From: Algiphilus sp965216485
GTDB taxonomy: Bacteria > Pseudomonadota > Gammaproteobacteria > Nevskiales > Nevskiaceae
Direction of reading: 5' to 3'
Assembly (NCBI RefSeq): GCF_965216485.1
Contig: NZ_OZ244162.1
Location: forward strand, 2,790,001-2,854,000
DNA length: 64,000 nucleotides
Position 1 is the first letter of the stretch. Every line of letters starts with the position of its first letter. This document shows positions 35,100 through 44,396 of this stretch, piece by piece. The notes beneath the pieces are model-generated. The model was not told where the DNA came from. It worked only from the letters and a program-made list of their open reading frames with translations, and did no database searches. Made by a program: the position numbers and the translations under genes.

Positions 35100-38000
35100 C
35101 TATACCGCCACCGGATGCCGGAGGTCCAGCGTCATCGGGAATTCGGCATGACGGGCCTCCGTGGCCGGACGATAGTGGCCCGGATTGTGTCCATGGGCTT
35201 CAAAGCGCGCCAGCCGCCGTGCTTCGGCCTCATTGCTGTTAACCGGGAAGGTCTCGTAATTCCTGCCACCGGGATGCGCCACATGATAGACGCAACCACC
35301 GATTGCACGGCCACTCCAGGTATCGAACAGGTCGAAGGTCAGCGGCGCGTGCACGGCGACGGCGGGGTGCAGCGCCATGGCCGGTTGCCAGGCCTTGTAC
35401 CGTACCCCGCCCACGTACACGCCCTGCATCCCGGTAGCGGAGAGCGGCACAGCGCGCCGATTGCACGTCACGATGTAGCGCTCCGGATCGGCCGCAGAGA
35501 GCTTGACCTGCAGGCGTTCGGTGGAACTGTCGGTGTAGCGCACCGTCCCGCCGATGGCACCGGTCTCGCCAAGCACGTGCCAGGGCTCGAGCGCCTGGCG
35601 CAACTCCATGTGGACGCCTTCCACCGTGATCTCGCCGCAGAACGGAAAGCGGAACTCGGCCTGCGCCTCGAACCACTCCGGGCGCATCGGATAGCCGTGC
35701 TGCTGCAGGTCGCTCAGCACGTCGAGAAAATCCTGCCAGACGAAATGCGGCAGCATGAAGCGATCGTGCAGGCTGGTGCCCCAGCGCACCAGGCGCCCCG
35801 TGACCGGGTTGCGCCACAGACGCGCAACCAGCGCCCGGATCAAGAGCTGCTGCGCCAGACTCATGCGCGGATCCGGCGGCATCTCGAAACCCCGGAACTC
35901 AATGAGGCCAAGGCGCCCCGTGGGTCCGTCGGGTGAATACAGCTTGTCGATGCAGATTTCGGCGCGATGGGTATTGCCAGTGACATCGACCAATAGGTTG
36001 CGCAGCAGCCGGTCCAGCAGCCATGGCGACGGCGCCTCCCCCTGCCCTGGATTCGGAATCTGTGCCAGCGCGATCTCCAGTTCGTAGAGACCGTCGTGGC
36101 GCGCCTCGTCGACTCGCGGCGCCTGACTGGTGGGCCCGATGAACAAGCCGGAAAACAGATAGGACAGACTCGGGTGACGTTGCCAGTGCAGAATCAGGCT
36201 GCGCAGTAGATCGGGACGGCGCAGAAAGGGGCTGTCGAGGGTGGTCGCACCGCCGACCACGACATGGTTGCCGCCGCCGGTGCCGGTATGACGCCCATCG
36301 ATCATGAATTTGTCGGCCCCCAGCCGCGTCTGGCGCGCTTCTTCGTAGATCGCCTCCGTGGTGACGACGCATTCGCGCCAATCGTGCGCCGGGTGGATAT
36401 TGACTTCGAGTACGCCGGGGTCCGGCGCCACGCGGATGACGTTCAAGCGCGGATCGGACGGGGGGGCGTACCCTTCGATATGCACGCGCAGGCCCAGACG
36501 GCCGGCGGCAGCCTCGGCAGCCGCCACCAGCTCAAGATAGTCCTCAATGCGTTCCACCGGCGGCATGAAGACGCAGAGGCGGCCATCGCGCGGCTCCACC
36601 GACATCGCCGTGCGGACGACGCCTTCCAGCTCGCTCTGCTGCTGCTCGACGCGCCGCTGTGCACCGCGAGGACTCTCCACACGCCGGAAAGGCTGCTCTC
36701 GAGCACCCCTCTCCGGCGGTGCGAACTCCGGCAGAGGCCCGCGCGGCACCGTCGGATCGAGCGGATGGATATAGGGGTATCGGGCTGGCGGCACATGCGG
36801 CAGGCTGGATAGGGGCAGTCGATAGCCCGCCGCGCTGTCGCCCGGCACCAGGAAGAGATGTCCGCGCCGCAGCTTCCAGCGCTCCGACTGCCAGCGATGC
36901 CCGCCCGAACGCGCCTGCCAGCGCTGTACGGGCAGAACGAAGCTGGTGGCTTCGTTCAGGCCGCGCGCGAACACCGCCGCCATGCGCCGTCGTGCTTCGG
37001 GATCCTCGAGCTCGGGGTTGTCGGGCGAGACGTTGTCGGGGAGCTGCGCTTCGCGCAACAACCACACCGCCGGGTCCTCGAAAGCAGGCACCACCAGATC
37101 CGGCTTCAGGCCGAGCTCGATGGCCACCGTCTGCAACAGGCGCTCCGCCTGCTCTGGCGTTGCACCGCAATCGGCATCTTCGGGGGCGATCAGGGCCGGG
37201 TCACGCCAGATCGGCCGCTCGTCCCGTCTCCAGTAGAGCGAGTAGGTCCAACGCGGGAGGCTTTCGCCGGGGTACCACTTGCCCTGGCCGTAATGCAGGA
37301 AACCGCCCGGCGCGAAGCATGCCTGCAGGCGACGGATCAGACGATCGGCAAAAACACGCTTGCTCGGGCCGACGGCAGCGGTGTTCCATTCCTCGGACTC
37401 GAAGTCGTCGATGGAGACGAAGGTGGGTTCTCCACCCATAGTCAAACGGACATCCTCGTCCCGAAGGGCTGCGTCCACCTTGTCGCCCAGGGCCAGCAGG
37501 TCCTGCCAGGCCTCGTCCGAGAACGGCTTGGTGATGCGGGGATGTTCGGCTACCCGCGTCACGCGCATATCGAAGTCGAAGTCCACCTCCGCATGGCTCG
37601 CCGAACCCGCAATGGGTGCCGCCAGCCGGTAGTGCGGCGTCGCGGCGAGCGGGATATGGCTCTCGCCGGTCAGCAACCCGGAGGTGGGATCCAAACCGAT
37701 CCAGCCCGCTCCGGGGAGATAGACCTCGGCCCAGGCATGGAGATCGGTGAAGTCCTTTTCCGTCCCTGCCGGGCCATCAATCGGCTTCAGATCCGGTTTG
37801 AGCTGGATGAGATAGCCGGATACGAAACGCGCGGCGAATCCCAGATGCCGTAGCAGTTGCACCAGCAGCCAGCTCGAGTCCCGGCAGGACCCCGACCCCA
37901 GTGCCAGCGTTTCTTCAGGCGTCTGCACGCCGGGCTCCATGCGGATGACGTAGGCAGTCTCCCTGGCGATACGCGCATTGAGCGCGACGACGAAGTCCAC

Positions 38001-38423
38001 ACTGCGTTCACGTTCGCGCGGAATGCTGTTCACTAGCGCCTGCATGCGCTTGCCCGCCGGCTCGGTCTCGCGATAGATACGCAGATCGGCGCGCACATCT
38101 TCGGGATACTCGAAGGGCCAGTACTCGGCACCCTCCTCCACGAAGAAGTCGAAGGGGTCGTACACCGTCATGTCCGCTACCAGGTCGACCTCGATGCGCA
38201 GTTCAGTGACCGGCTTGGGGAAAACGAAGCGCGCCAGCCAGTTGCCGTAGGGGTCCTGCTGGTGGTTGACGAAGTGGTCGCGGGGACTGACCTTGAGCGA
38301 ATGCGAGATCACCCGCGTGCGACTGTGCGGCGCCGGACGCAGGCGAATGATCTGCGGCCCGAGCGTAACCGGACGGTCGTAGCGATACTGGGTGAGGTGA
38401 TGGATGCTGGCTTGGATAGGCAC
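35100..38423 (-). CDS. Transglutaminase domain fused to DUF2126
   Basis: This 1107-residue protein has a bacterial transglutaminase N-domain and a core with the triad Cys180 in GSGSCRDSSW, His229 in DLHAWAEVYL and Asp245 in GLDPTSGLL. The remaining 850 residues are DUF2126, seen in VRLTMGGEPTFVSIDDFE, GQGKWYPGESLPRW, the conserved HTGTGGGNHVVVGGAT and HPSLSYLFSGLFIGPTSQ. Family analyses place DUF2126 among predicted carboxylate-amine ligases of the glutamine-synthetase-like fold; here that remains inference. It is the first gene of the three-gene set and has no signal peptide. Length and domain order are typical of the family. Confidence 0.9.
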   Translation of the reverse strand: MPIQASIHHLTQYRYDRPVTLGPQIIRLRPAPHSRTRVISHSLKVSPRDHFVNHQQDPYGNWLARFVFPKPVTELRIEVDLVADMTVYDPFDFFVEEGAEYWPFEYPEDVRADLRIYRETEPAGKRMQALVNSIPRERERSVDFVVALNARIARETAYVIRMEPGVQTPEETLALGSGSCRDSSWLLVQLLRHLGFAARFVSGYLIQLKPDLKPIDGPAGTEKDFTDLHAWAEVYLPGAGWIGLDPTSGLLTGESHIPLAATPHYRLAAPIAGSASHAEVDFDFDMRVTRVAEHPRITKPFSDEAWQDLLALGDKVDAALRDEDVRLTMGGEPTFVSIDDFESEEWNTAAVGPSKRVFADRLIRRLQACFAPGGFLHYGQGKWYPGESLPRWTYSLYWRRDERPIWRDPALIAPEDADCGATPEQAERLLQTVAIELGLKPDLVVPAFEDPAVWLLREAQLPDNVSPDNPELEDPEARRRMAAVFARGLNEATSFVLPVQRWQARSGGHRWQSERWKLRRGHLFLVPGDSAAGYRLPLSSLPHVPPARYPYIHPLDPTVPRGPLPEFAPPERGAREQPFRRVESPRGAQRRVEQQQSELEGVVRTAMSVEPRDGRLCVFMPPVERIEDYLELVAAAEAAAGRLGLRVHIEGYAPPSDPRLNVIRVAPDPGVLEVNIHPAHDWRECVVTTEAIYEEARQTRLGADKFMIDGRHTGTGGGNHVVVGGATTLDSPFLRRPDLLRSLILHWQRHPSLSYLFSGLFIGPTSQAPRVDEARHDGLYELEIALAQIPNPGQGEAPSPWLLDRLLRNLLVDVTGNTHRAEICIDKLYSPDGPTGRLGLIEFRGFEMPPDPRMSLAQQLLIRALVARLWRNPVTGRLVRWGTSLHDRFMLPHFVWQDFLDVLSDLQQHGYPMRPEWFEAQAEFRFPFCGEITVEGVHMELRQALEPWHVLGETGAIGGTVRYTDSSTERLQVKLSAADPERYIVTCNRRAVPLSATGMQGVYVGGVRYKAWQPAMALHPAVAVHAPLTFDLFDTWSGRAIGGCVYHVAHPGGRNYETFPVNSNEAEARRLARFEAHGHNPGHYRPATEARHAEFPMTLDLRHPVAV

Positions 38424-38635
38424 GTTGCGCCACGCTCCAATGGAGGAGAGGGCGTCAAGCGTTGCACGCTTCGTGCCATGAGGCTAGTCCAATACGACCA
38501 ACGCGCGGGCAGCCCGCGGACAACCACCATCGAGCCCCTTTGATCGCCTTGCTGCAGCCGTCGGCTGGCCTGCGACATGGGCAAGACAGTTCGGTAGGCG
38601 TACATTAGACACTCCTGCACCCTGCGGAACTACCC

Positions 38636-40879
38636 ATGCGTCTACAACGTCCTGCACTCCCTGCGCCCGCACTGCTCGGCATCCTCGTTCTCGGGTTGAT
38701 TTCGGGATGCGGGGGTTCGGGCGGGGGAAGCGCGGCGAGCGATTCGGCCGATCCGACGTCACGCGTTACGCCAAAGAACCAATTGGCACAGTCGGCGTTT
38801 GAAGACTGTGACGCATTCAAAGGCTACTACGCGGATCAGCTCACTCAGGAGTACCTGACCGGCTATGCCTATGGCGGCGGCTGTTTCGGCTGCGAGACGG
38901 ATGTCGATGACGGTGGCAACGGCGCTGACGACGGCGACAATGACGGCACCGACGCCGAGGCAGGCGCGGATGGTCCGACGGTATCCGCTCCGCCCAGCGG
39001 GGATCGCACGGTCACCGAAACCAATACGCAGGAAGCGGGCGTGGATGAGGCCGACCTCGTCGAAGCCGACCCGAGCAGCGCGGATCTGTACTTCCTTCGC
39101 CGGGATGCCAACGAGGTCGTCATCATCGACAGCAGTGATCCTTCCGCTCCCGTGATCCGCAGCCGCATCGCTCTGGATTCGGAGCGCCGCGCGCGGGGCA
39201 TGTATCTGGATGTCCCCAACCGCCGGCTTTTAGTGCTGCTTGAGGCGCAGTTCCTTTTCTATCCGGAAGCGCCCGCGGTGAGCGCGGGTATCGCGACGAC
39301 GGACGAAGCGATCGGCACGCCGCCGGGTGCGGAGCCCTTTGCTTCCGGAACGGAGCTGCAGTTCTACGATGTCAGCTCGGCCGATGCACCGTCCCTGCTC
39401 CACCGCTTCGTCACGGACGGCCAGCTCGTCGGAAGTCGGCGCGTTCAGGATCGACTGCACGTCGTGACGCAGTACGGGTTCCCATCACCGTCCGCGCTGC
39501 GCGAAGACCAGGATTTCCAGCGCCTCATCTCCGAGGATTATCCGCGGGCGCGCGCCGCGCGTGATGACGACGCGGTACAGCGCATCGAAAGCGAGATCAG
39601 TGAACGCATTCGCAACGCAGTGGCTCAGACGCCGATCGCCGACCTGCTTCCCGAGGAGCGCAACGGCAATGACGCCCCGTCAACACTAGCCTGCAGCGCC
39701 ATCGTACGCCCCGAGGTGGGCACGCGGCTGGGCATGATGATGATCACCAGTATCGACAGCGACGGCAGCGCGCCGGCCACCATTGGCACGATCAATAACG
39801 CATGGCAGCTCTACGGCAGCCAACAGAATATCTATCTGCTGCAAACCAGCGGGGGCTGGTGGTTCGACGAGGCCCAGCGCCAGCAGACCGCCATCTATCG
39901 CTACGCGGTGGGTGACGGTAGTGCTGTGCCGGGCGGCGTAGCCGTCGCCGACGGCTGGGTCGAAAACAGCTACCAGTTGAGTGAGTTCGACGGCGCGCTT
40001 CGCGTCGCCGCCACCGAAGGGCGCTTCGGTGGCCCCGGCCTGCCCTTCCGGCAGCTCAACCACCTGCTGGTCTTCGACGTGGCCTCCATGGAGGAGATTG
40101 CGGCCATTCGTGACTTTGTCAGTGACAAGCCGCAGGAGACCATTCGCGCGACCCGCTTTCTCGGTACGCGCGGATTTGTCGTGACTTTTGAATTCACCGA
40201 TCCGCTCTTCGCCTTTGATCTTTCGGATCCGAACGCGCCGACACTGGAGGGGCAGGTCGAGATTCCTGGCTTTGCGACCTATTTTGACGCCTTGGGTGAT
40301 GATTTTCTGCTGACCATCGGCCGTGCCGGAGGCGAGAACGGCGTGGGGGTCGGCAACCGCTATCAGCTGCGTGTCTTCGATGTCAGCACACTTGCCGCGC
40401 CCACTCCGCTGGCCGAAGCGGTGCCTGCACTGCCGGAAGGCGCCTATGCCTACAGCCTTGCCGAATACGAGCCGCTGGCATTCCAGTTTCTGCCGCAGGC
40501 GGGCCGCAGGGACGCGGGCTTGCTCTCCATTCCGGCACAGATCAGCGCCGCGGAGCGCGAGGACGCCTTCAGCGGCTTCGTTGCCTACCGTATCGATGCC
40601 GCTCAGGGCGCCGACGCCATCCAGGAATATGCGCGCATCGATCACAAGGATGCGCCCAGCGAGGGCGGCGACCGTTGCCCCCCGCAGCGTGACGAACTGC
40701 CACCCGACGGCTGCCAGAGCTTCGCCCCTGTGATCTACAACGAACCGCTGCGGTCGGTGATCGCGCGTGAGCAGGCCGACCGCACGCTGCTGTTTACCTT
40801 CTCATCCGCCAAGCTCGAAGTCACTGATACCAGCGGTGACACCGCCGTCGGTCTGGCCACGCTACGCTACGAGGAATAG
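38636..40879 (+). CDS. Beta-propeller domain lipoprotein
   Basis: This 747-residue secreted lipoprotein has lipobox ISGC (Cys25). An acidic Asp/Gly-rich stretch near residues 85-115 is followed by the hallmark TNTQEAGVDEADLVEAD of the secreted beta-propeller family (Pfam Beta_propel type). Blade-like repeats then run to the C-terminus (YFLRRDANEVVIIDSSDPSAP, LFAFDLSDPNAPTLEGQ). The family is widespread and without a known activity. The start at 38636 follows a 212-base divergent region shared with the DUF2126 gene, so joint regulation with that system is possible. Confidence 0.87.
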   Translation: MRLQRPALPAPALLGILVLGLISGCGGSGGGSAASDSADPTSRVTPKNQLAQSAFEDCDAFKGYYADQLTQEYLTGYAYGGGCFGCETDVDDGGNGADDGDNDGTDAEAGADGPTVSAPPSGDRTVTETNTQEAGVDEADLVEADPSSADLYFLRRDANEVVIIDSSDPSAPVIRSRIALDSERRARGMYLDVPNRRLLVLLEAQFLFYPEAPAVSAGIATTDEAIGTPPGAEPFASGTELQFYDVSSADAPSLLHRFVTDGQLVGSRRVQDRLHVVTQYGFPSPSALREDQDFQRLISEDYPRARAARDDDAVQRIESEISERIRNAVAQTPIADLLPEERNGNDAPSTLACSAIVRPEVGTRLGMMMITSIDSDGSAPATIGTINNAWQLYGSQQNIYLLQTSGGWWFDEAQRQQTAIYRYAVGDGSAVPGGVAVADGWVENSYQLSEFDGALRVAATEGRFGGPGLPFRQLNHLLVFDVASMEEIAAIRDFVSDKPQETIRATRFLGTRGFVVTFEFTDPLFAFDLSDPNAPTLEGQVEIPGFATYFDALGDDFLLTIGRAGGENGVGVGNRYQLRVFDVSTLAAPTPLAEAVPALPEGAYAYSLAEYEPLAFQFLPQAGRRDAGLLSIPAQISAAEREDAFSGFVAYRIDAAQGADAIQEYARIDHKDAPSEGGDRCPPQRDELPPDGCQSFAPVIYNEPLRSVIAREQADRTLLFTFSSAKLEVTDTSGDTAVGLATLRYEE

Positions 40880-40908
40880 CTCGCCACACACTAGGGAGAA
40901 AGGGCGCC

Positions 40909-41511
40909 ATGGCGCAGGATGGGTCCGCGCAGATCGAAACAGTCGACTGGTACTTCGACTTCATCTCGCCCTTCGCCTACCTGGCCTTTCACGCCCTGGA
41001 CCGCTTGCCACAGGGGATCGAGGTGCGCTTCCAGCCCGTGCTCTTTGCCGGGCTGCTGAAGCACTGGGGGCAGAAGGGTCCGGCGGAGATTCCGCCCAAG
41101 CGCGAATGGACCTTCCGCTGGCTGCACTGGCTGGCGAGCCGGCAGGGCATTCCCTTCCAGCCACCGCCGCGCCATCCCTTCGTGCCACTGCCCTATCTCC
41201 GCCTCTGCTTGGCTGCGGACAACCGCCGTGAAGCAGTTGCGGCCATCTTCGATGCCCTCTGGACTCGCGGTGAGGATGCCGAAGACGCACGCACGGTGAG
41301 CACGCTGGCGGATGCACTGGCGGTGGACGAGGCCCGCCTGCAGGCCCCTTCCGTCAAGCAGGCGCTGCATGACAGCACCAACGCCGCCATTGCCCGCGGC
41401 GTGTTCGGCGTTCCCACCCTGTTCGCCGACGACGAACTGTTCTGGGGGGTGGATGCGATGCCTTTCGCTCTCGAGCGCATTCAGGCACGGCACCATCCCC
41501 ACGGCGAATAG
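40909..41511 (+). CDS. DsbA-family isomerase, 2-hydroxychromene-2-carboxylate isomerase-like
   Basis: This 200-residue protein of the DsbA-like/kappa-GST fold has WYFDFISPFAYLAFHALD. That is the SP-x-Y motif that replaces the CxxC of disulfide oxidases. It also has FAGLLKHWGQKGPAEIPPK and the cis-Pro region GVFGVPTLFADDELFWG. These enzymes use glutathione to isomerise ring-opened aromatic intermediates such as those of naphthalene degradation. A GGGAGAAAGG site precedes the ATG. No other naphthalene genes are in the window, so the true substrate is uncertain. Confidence 0.88.
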   Translation: MAQDGSAQIETVDWYFDFISPFAYLAFHALDRLPQGIEVRFQPVLFAGLLKHWGQKGPAEIPPKREWTFRWLHWLASRQGIPFQPPPRHPFVPLPYLRLCLAADNRREAVAAIFDALWTRGEDAEDARTVSTLADALAVDEARLQAPSVKQALHDSTNAAIARGVFGVPTLFADDELFWGVDAMPFALERIQARHHPHGE

Positions 41512-41517
41512 TGCGAT

Positions 41518-43989
41518 TTAGAAAGGTTTCAGGCGCTGCAGCAGCAGCGGCAACAGCGTCATGTTGGCCAGCAAGGCAAAGACCATGGCGACGCCGGTGA
41601 ACAGACCGAACAGAATCGTCGGCACAAAATTGGACAGGGTGAGAATGGAAAAGCCCAGGGTCACCACCAGCGTGGTGTAGAACATGGCGCGGCCTACGCT
41701 GAGGTGGGACCGCAGCGTCGCACCCTCGTAGCCGTTTTCCTGCACCTCGTCGCGATAGCGATAGCTGTAGTGAATCGTGTCGTGCACGCCGATGCCGATG
41801 GTGATGGCGGCAATTGTGATGGTCATGATGTCCAGCGGAATGGCAAACCAGCCCATCACACCGAGCACGGTGAGAGCGGCCAGCACGGTGGGGGCGACCC
41901 CGATGACTGCCATCTTCACGGACCGGAACAGCAGCAGGAACATCAGCCCAATGGCCACAAAGACGACGCCGAGCGTCTGGGCCTGCGATTGGTACAGGCT
42001 CTGGATGACGTTGTTGTAGAGCACCATGGGCCCGGTCAGGTGCACCTGCTCGGGTTCGAGTTCGAAGCGCTCAATGAGGTCACTGCGTACGCGATCCAGG
42101 AACTCGTCGCGGCGAAGGTCGGGGTCGGAATCGACGACCCGCACGGCGAAACGGACCTGATTGCCGTCATCCGCCATGTACGGGTCGAACAGCACCTCCT
42201 TCAATTCCTTCGGCATCATGCGGTGCAGCAGCGCCAGCACGAAGTCGCCGGGCCACTGCCCGGCATTGAGCAGCATGAACATGCGCGTCGTCGTGGCCAT
42301 CGACAGCACCTTGCCGGTTTCCGGTTGGGCGTCGATGTAGTCGTGAATATCCACCACCTGCTTCAGATTGCGCGCGTTGTACCAGTAGCTCTCGGCCGTC
42401 AGTCCGCCGCCACCGAGGTCCGGCAGATCCATCTCGGCCAGTGCCTGCTGCTCCTCCTCAAACCATTGCGGGGCATCGATGATGACGTCCAGCGGCGTAG
42501 TACCACCAAGCTCCTGATCGATGACCACCATGCCCTGGTAGATCTCGGTGGATTCGTGGAAATAGTCGATGAAGCGGTTCTCGACACTCAGCCGTGAAAT
42601 GCCGACGGCTGCCACCACGGCGATCAGCAGAAAACCGATGCCCAGCACCGTGGGCGCACGTTCCGTGAAGCGGGCCAAGCCGCGATTGATATGGGCCGTC
42701 ATGTCGCGACCGTCCACGGCGGGCGTTCCGGGGCGCAGCGGTACAAGCGCGGTGGGGAAGATGACAAAGGTCAGTACAAAGGCGAAGCAGACGCCGACGG
42801 TCATCATCAGGCCGAAATCGATAACCGGGCGGATACCGCTGACGGCCAGCGAGGCGAAAGACACGACCGTGGTCAGCACCGTGAATACCGAGGGCAGGAA
42901 CTTGCTCTCCACCGTGCCGCGCAACAGATCCTGCTGCAGCGCGTCGGGCCGCTGCGCGTGGAGCTCGCGGTAGCGCACCACCAAATGGATGGTGAGCGAG
43001 AGACTCAATATCAGCAGCAGCGAAATGAAGTTGGAGGAGACGATCGTCACCCGCCAATCCATGAAGCCGAGGTAGCCCACGGTTGCCAGGGTGGCTGCGG
43101 CGCAGATGGCAGATGGCACCACCACCCAGCGTGGGCGCCGGAAAGAGATCGCCAGCAGCAGCAGAATGAACAGCGCGACGCCCACGCCGAAGGTGGCAAT
43201 GTCGTTGCGCACGAAGTCGATCATGTCGGAAGCCATCATCGGCACGCCACCGAGGAAGATCGACGCCTCGTCGCGATACTTGTCCAGTACGCCACGCACC
43301 CGGTCGATGCGCTGCTGCAGCTCGGCCTGATTCTCCGCCTTCTGCTGATCGTAGGCGGCCTCGACGCGCGCCAATTCCTGGCGCTCCGCCTCGCTCAACT
43401 GCTGACCCGGTGCGTCCCGCTTCTGGCGGAGCGACTGCCTGCGATCAAGCAACGCATTGGCACGTTCGTCCGGCTTCAGGTTGACCAGCAGCGCCGTGAC
43501 GGTCCCCTCCTCGTTCATCACGAGGTCTTCGTAGAGCGGGCTGGTGCGGAACTCCTTCTTGGCCAGCTCCCGGTCGGTGTCCTCATCGAGTAGCGTGCGC
43601 TGCTCCTGCTGGATCTCGCGCAGGGTGACCGGCGGACTCTGGATCAAGGGCACATCCAGAATGCTCATCACCGAATCCACAAAAGGCAGATCGGCAAGCT
43701 CATCGCGAAGACGCTTCAGATGCTGGAGGGTCGCGTCTGAAAACAGCCCGGCATCGCCCGCCGGGGAATAAGTAACGACCAGAAAATCCTGCGATCCATA
43801 CCGCTCGGCAATCGTGCGGTAATAGGCGAGATCCTTGTCGCCCTCGATGATGAGGGAGTCCGTGGAGGCGTCGAGGCGGAAGTTCTGCGCCTGCCATGCG
43901 GCGACGCCAAGCAATGCAGCGAGCAGCAGCCAGACCAGCCAGGGCGAACCCAGGGTGAGGCGGTGAAACCGTTCGGCAAGCCTATGCAT
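41518..43989 (-). CDS. MMPL/RND-superfamily membrane transporter
   Basis: This 823-residue protein has two repeated halves, each with one N-terminal membrane helix, a large periplasmic loop and a five-helix bundle (12 helices in all). Halves are seen in WLVWLLLAALLGVAAWQA and VLGIGFLLIAVVAAVGIS. The bundle motifs are GVGVALFILLLLAISFRRPR and ITIGIGVHDTIHYSYRYRDE. Relatives include predicted exporters of lipids and hopanoids. A short coiled-coil-like charged segment lies in the first periplasmic loop (LRQKRDAPGQQLSEAERQEL). The gene converges with the DsbA-like isomerase, with 6 bases between stops. Cargo unknown. Confidence 0.9.
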   Translation of the reverse strand: MHRLAERFHRLTLGSPWLVWLLLAALLGVAAWQAQNFRLDASTDSLIIEGDKDLAYYRTIAERYGSQDFLVVTYSPAGDAGLFSDATLQHLKRLRDELADLPFVDSVMSILDVPLIQSPPVTLREIQQEQRTLLDEDTDRELAKKEFRTSPLYEDLVMNEEGTVTALLVNLKPDERANALLDRRQSLRQKRDAPGQQLSEAERQELARVEAAYDQQKAENQAELQQRIDRVRGVLDKYRDEASIFLGGVPMMASDMIDFVRNDIATFGVGVALFILLLLAISFRRPRWVVVPSAICAAATLATVGYLGFMDWRVTIVSSNFISLLLILSLSLTIHLVVRYRELHAQRPDALQQDLLRGTVESKFLPSVFTVLTTVVSFASLAVSGIRPVIDFGLMMTVGVCFAFVLTFVIFPTALVPLRPGTPAVDGRDMTAHINRGLARFTERAPTVLGIGFLLIAVVAAVGISRLSVENRFIDYFHESTEIYQGMVVIDQELGGTTPLDVIIDAPQWFEEEQQALAEMDLPDLGGGGLTAESYWYNARNLKQVVDIHDYIDAQPETGKVLSMATTTRMFMLLNAGQWPGDFVLALLHRMMPKELKEVLFDPYMADDGNQVRFAVRVVDSDPDLRRDEFLDRVRSDLIERFELEPEQVHLTGPMVLYNNVIQSLYQSQAQTLGVVFVAIGLMFLLLFRSVKMAVIGVAPTVLAALTVLGVMGWFAIPLDIMTITIAAITIGIGVHDTIHYSYRYRDEVQENGYEGATLRSHLSVGRAMFYTTLVVTLGFSILTLSNFVPTILFGLFTGVAMVFALLANMTLLPLLLQRLKPF

Positions 43990-44396
43990 GGCAGGACCAC
44001 GCGCTCTGCGGTGCCGGTACGTGCTCCGCGCAACTCATGCCGCATCTGGCGGAAAACGCCACCAAATCGCAAAACTCCACACCACTGGTGGTGCCACCAA
44101 GCTTGCTCTCAATCACGCAGGTCTCCCTCTTGATCCTTGTGCGCAGCCCGGTGTGATTGCCGTAATGGCGCGCATTTTTGGCAACGATAGCAGCGTAGTG
44201 ATGGTTCTGTAAGGGCGAGGAGGACGCGTCGTCGACGCGCCATCTTCTCGCACCGCGTTGCCACTGGCGATGACGCTTGCCGGCTCAGTCTCGCGGAACG
44301 CTCCATCCCTCGCGCGCTACCGTTCGCCGGATATGACGCCGGAATCAGGTTCCGCCCCTTTATGGTCCGTTCATCCCCAGGGCTCGGAGCGAGACA
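43990..44396. other. Divergent intergenic region with a short palindrome
   Basis: This 407-base region lies between the divergent MMPL and lipoprotein genes. A 7-base inverted repeat CGCGTCG-T-CGACGCG at 44225-44239 could be an operator. No gene is supportable. Confidence 0.4.
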
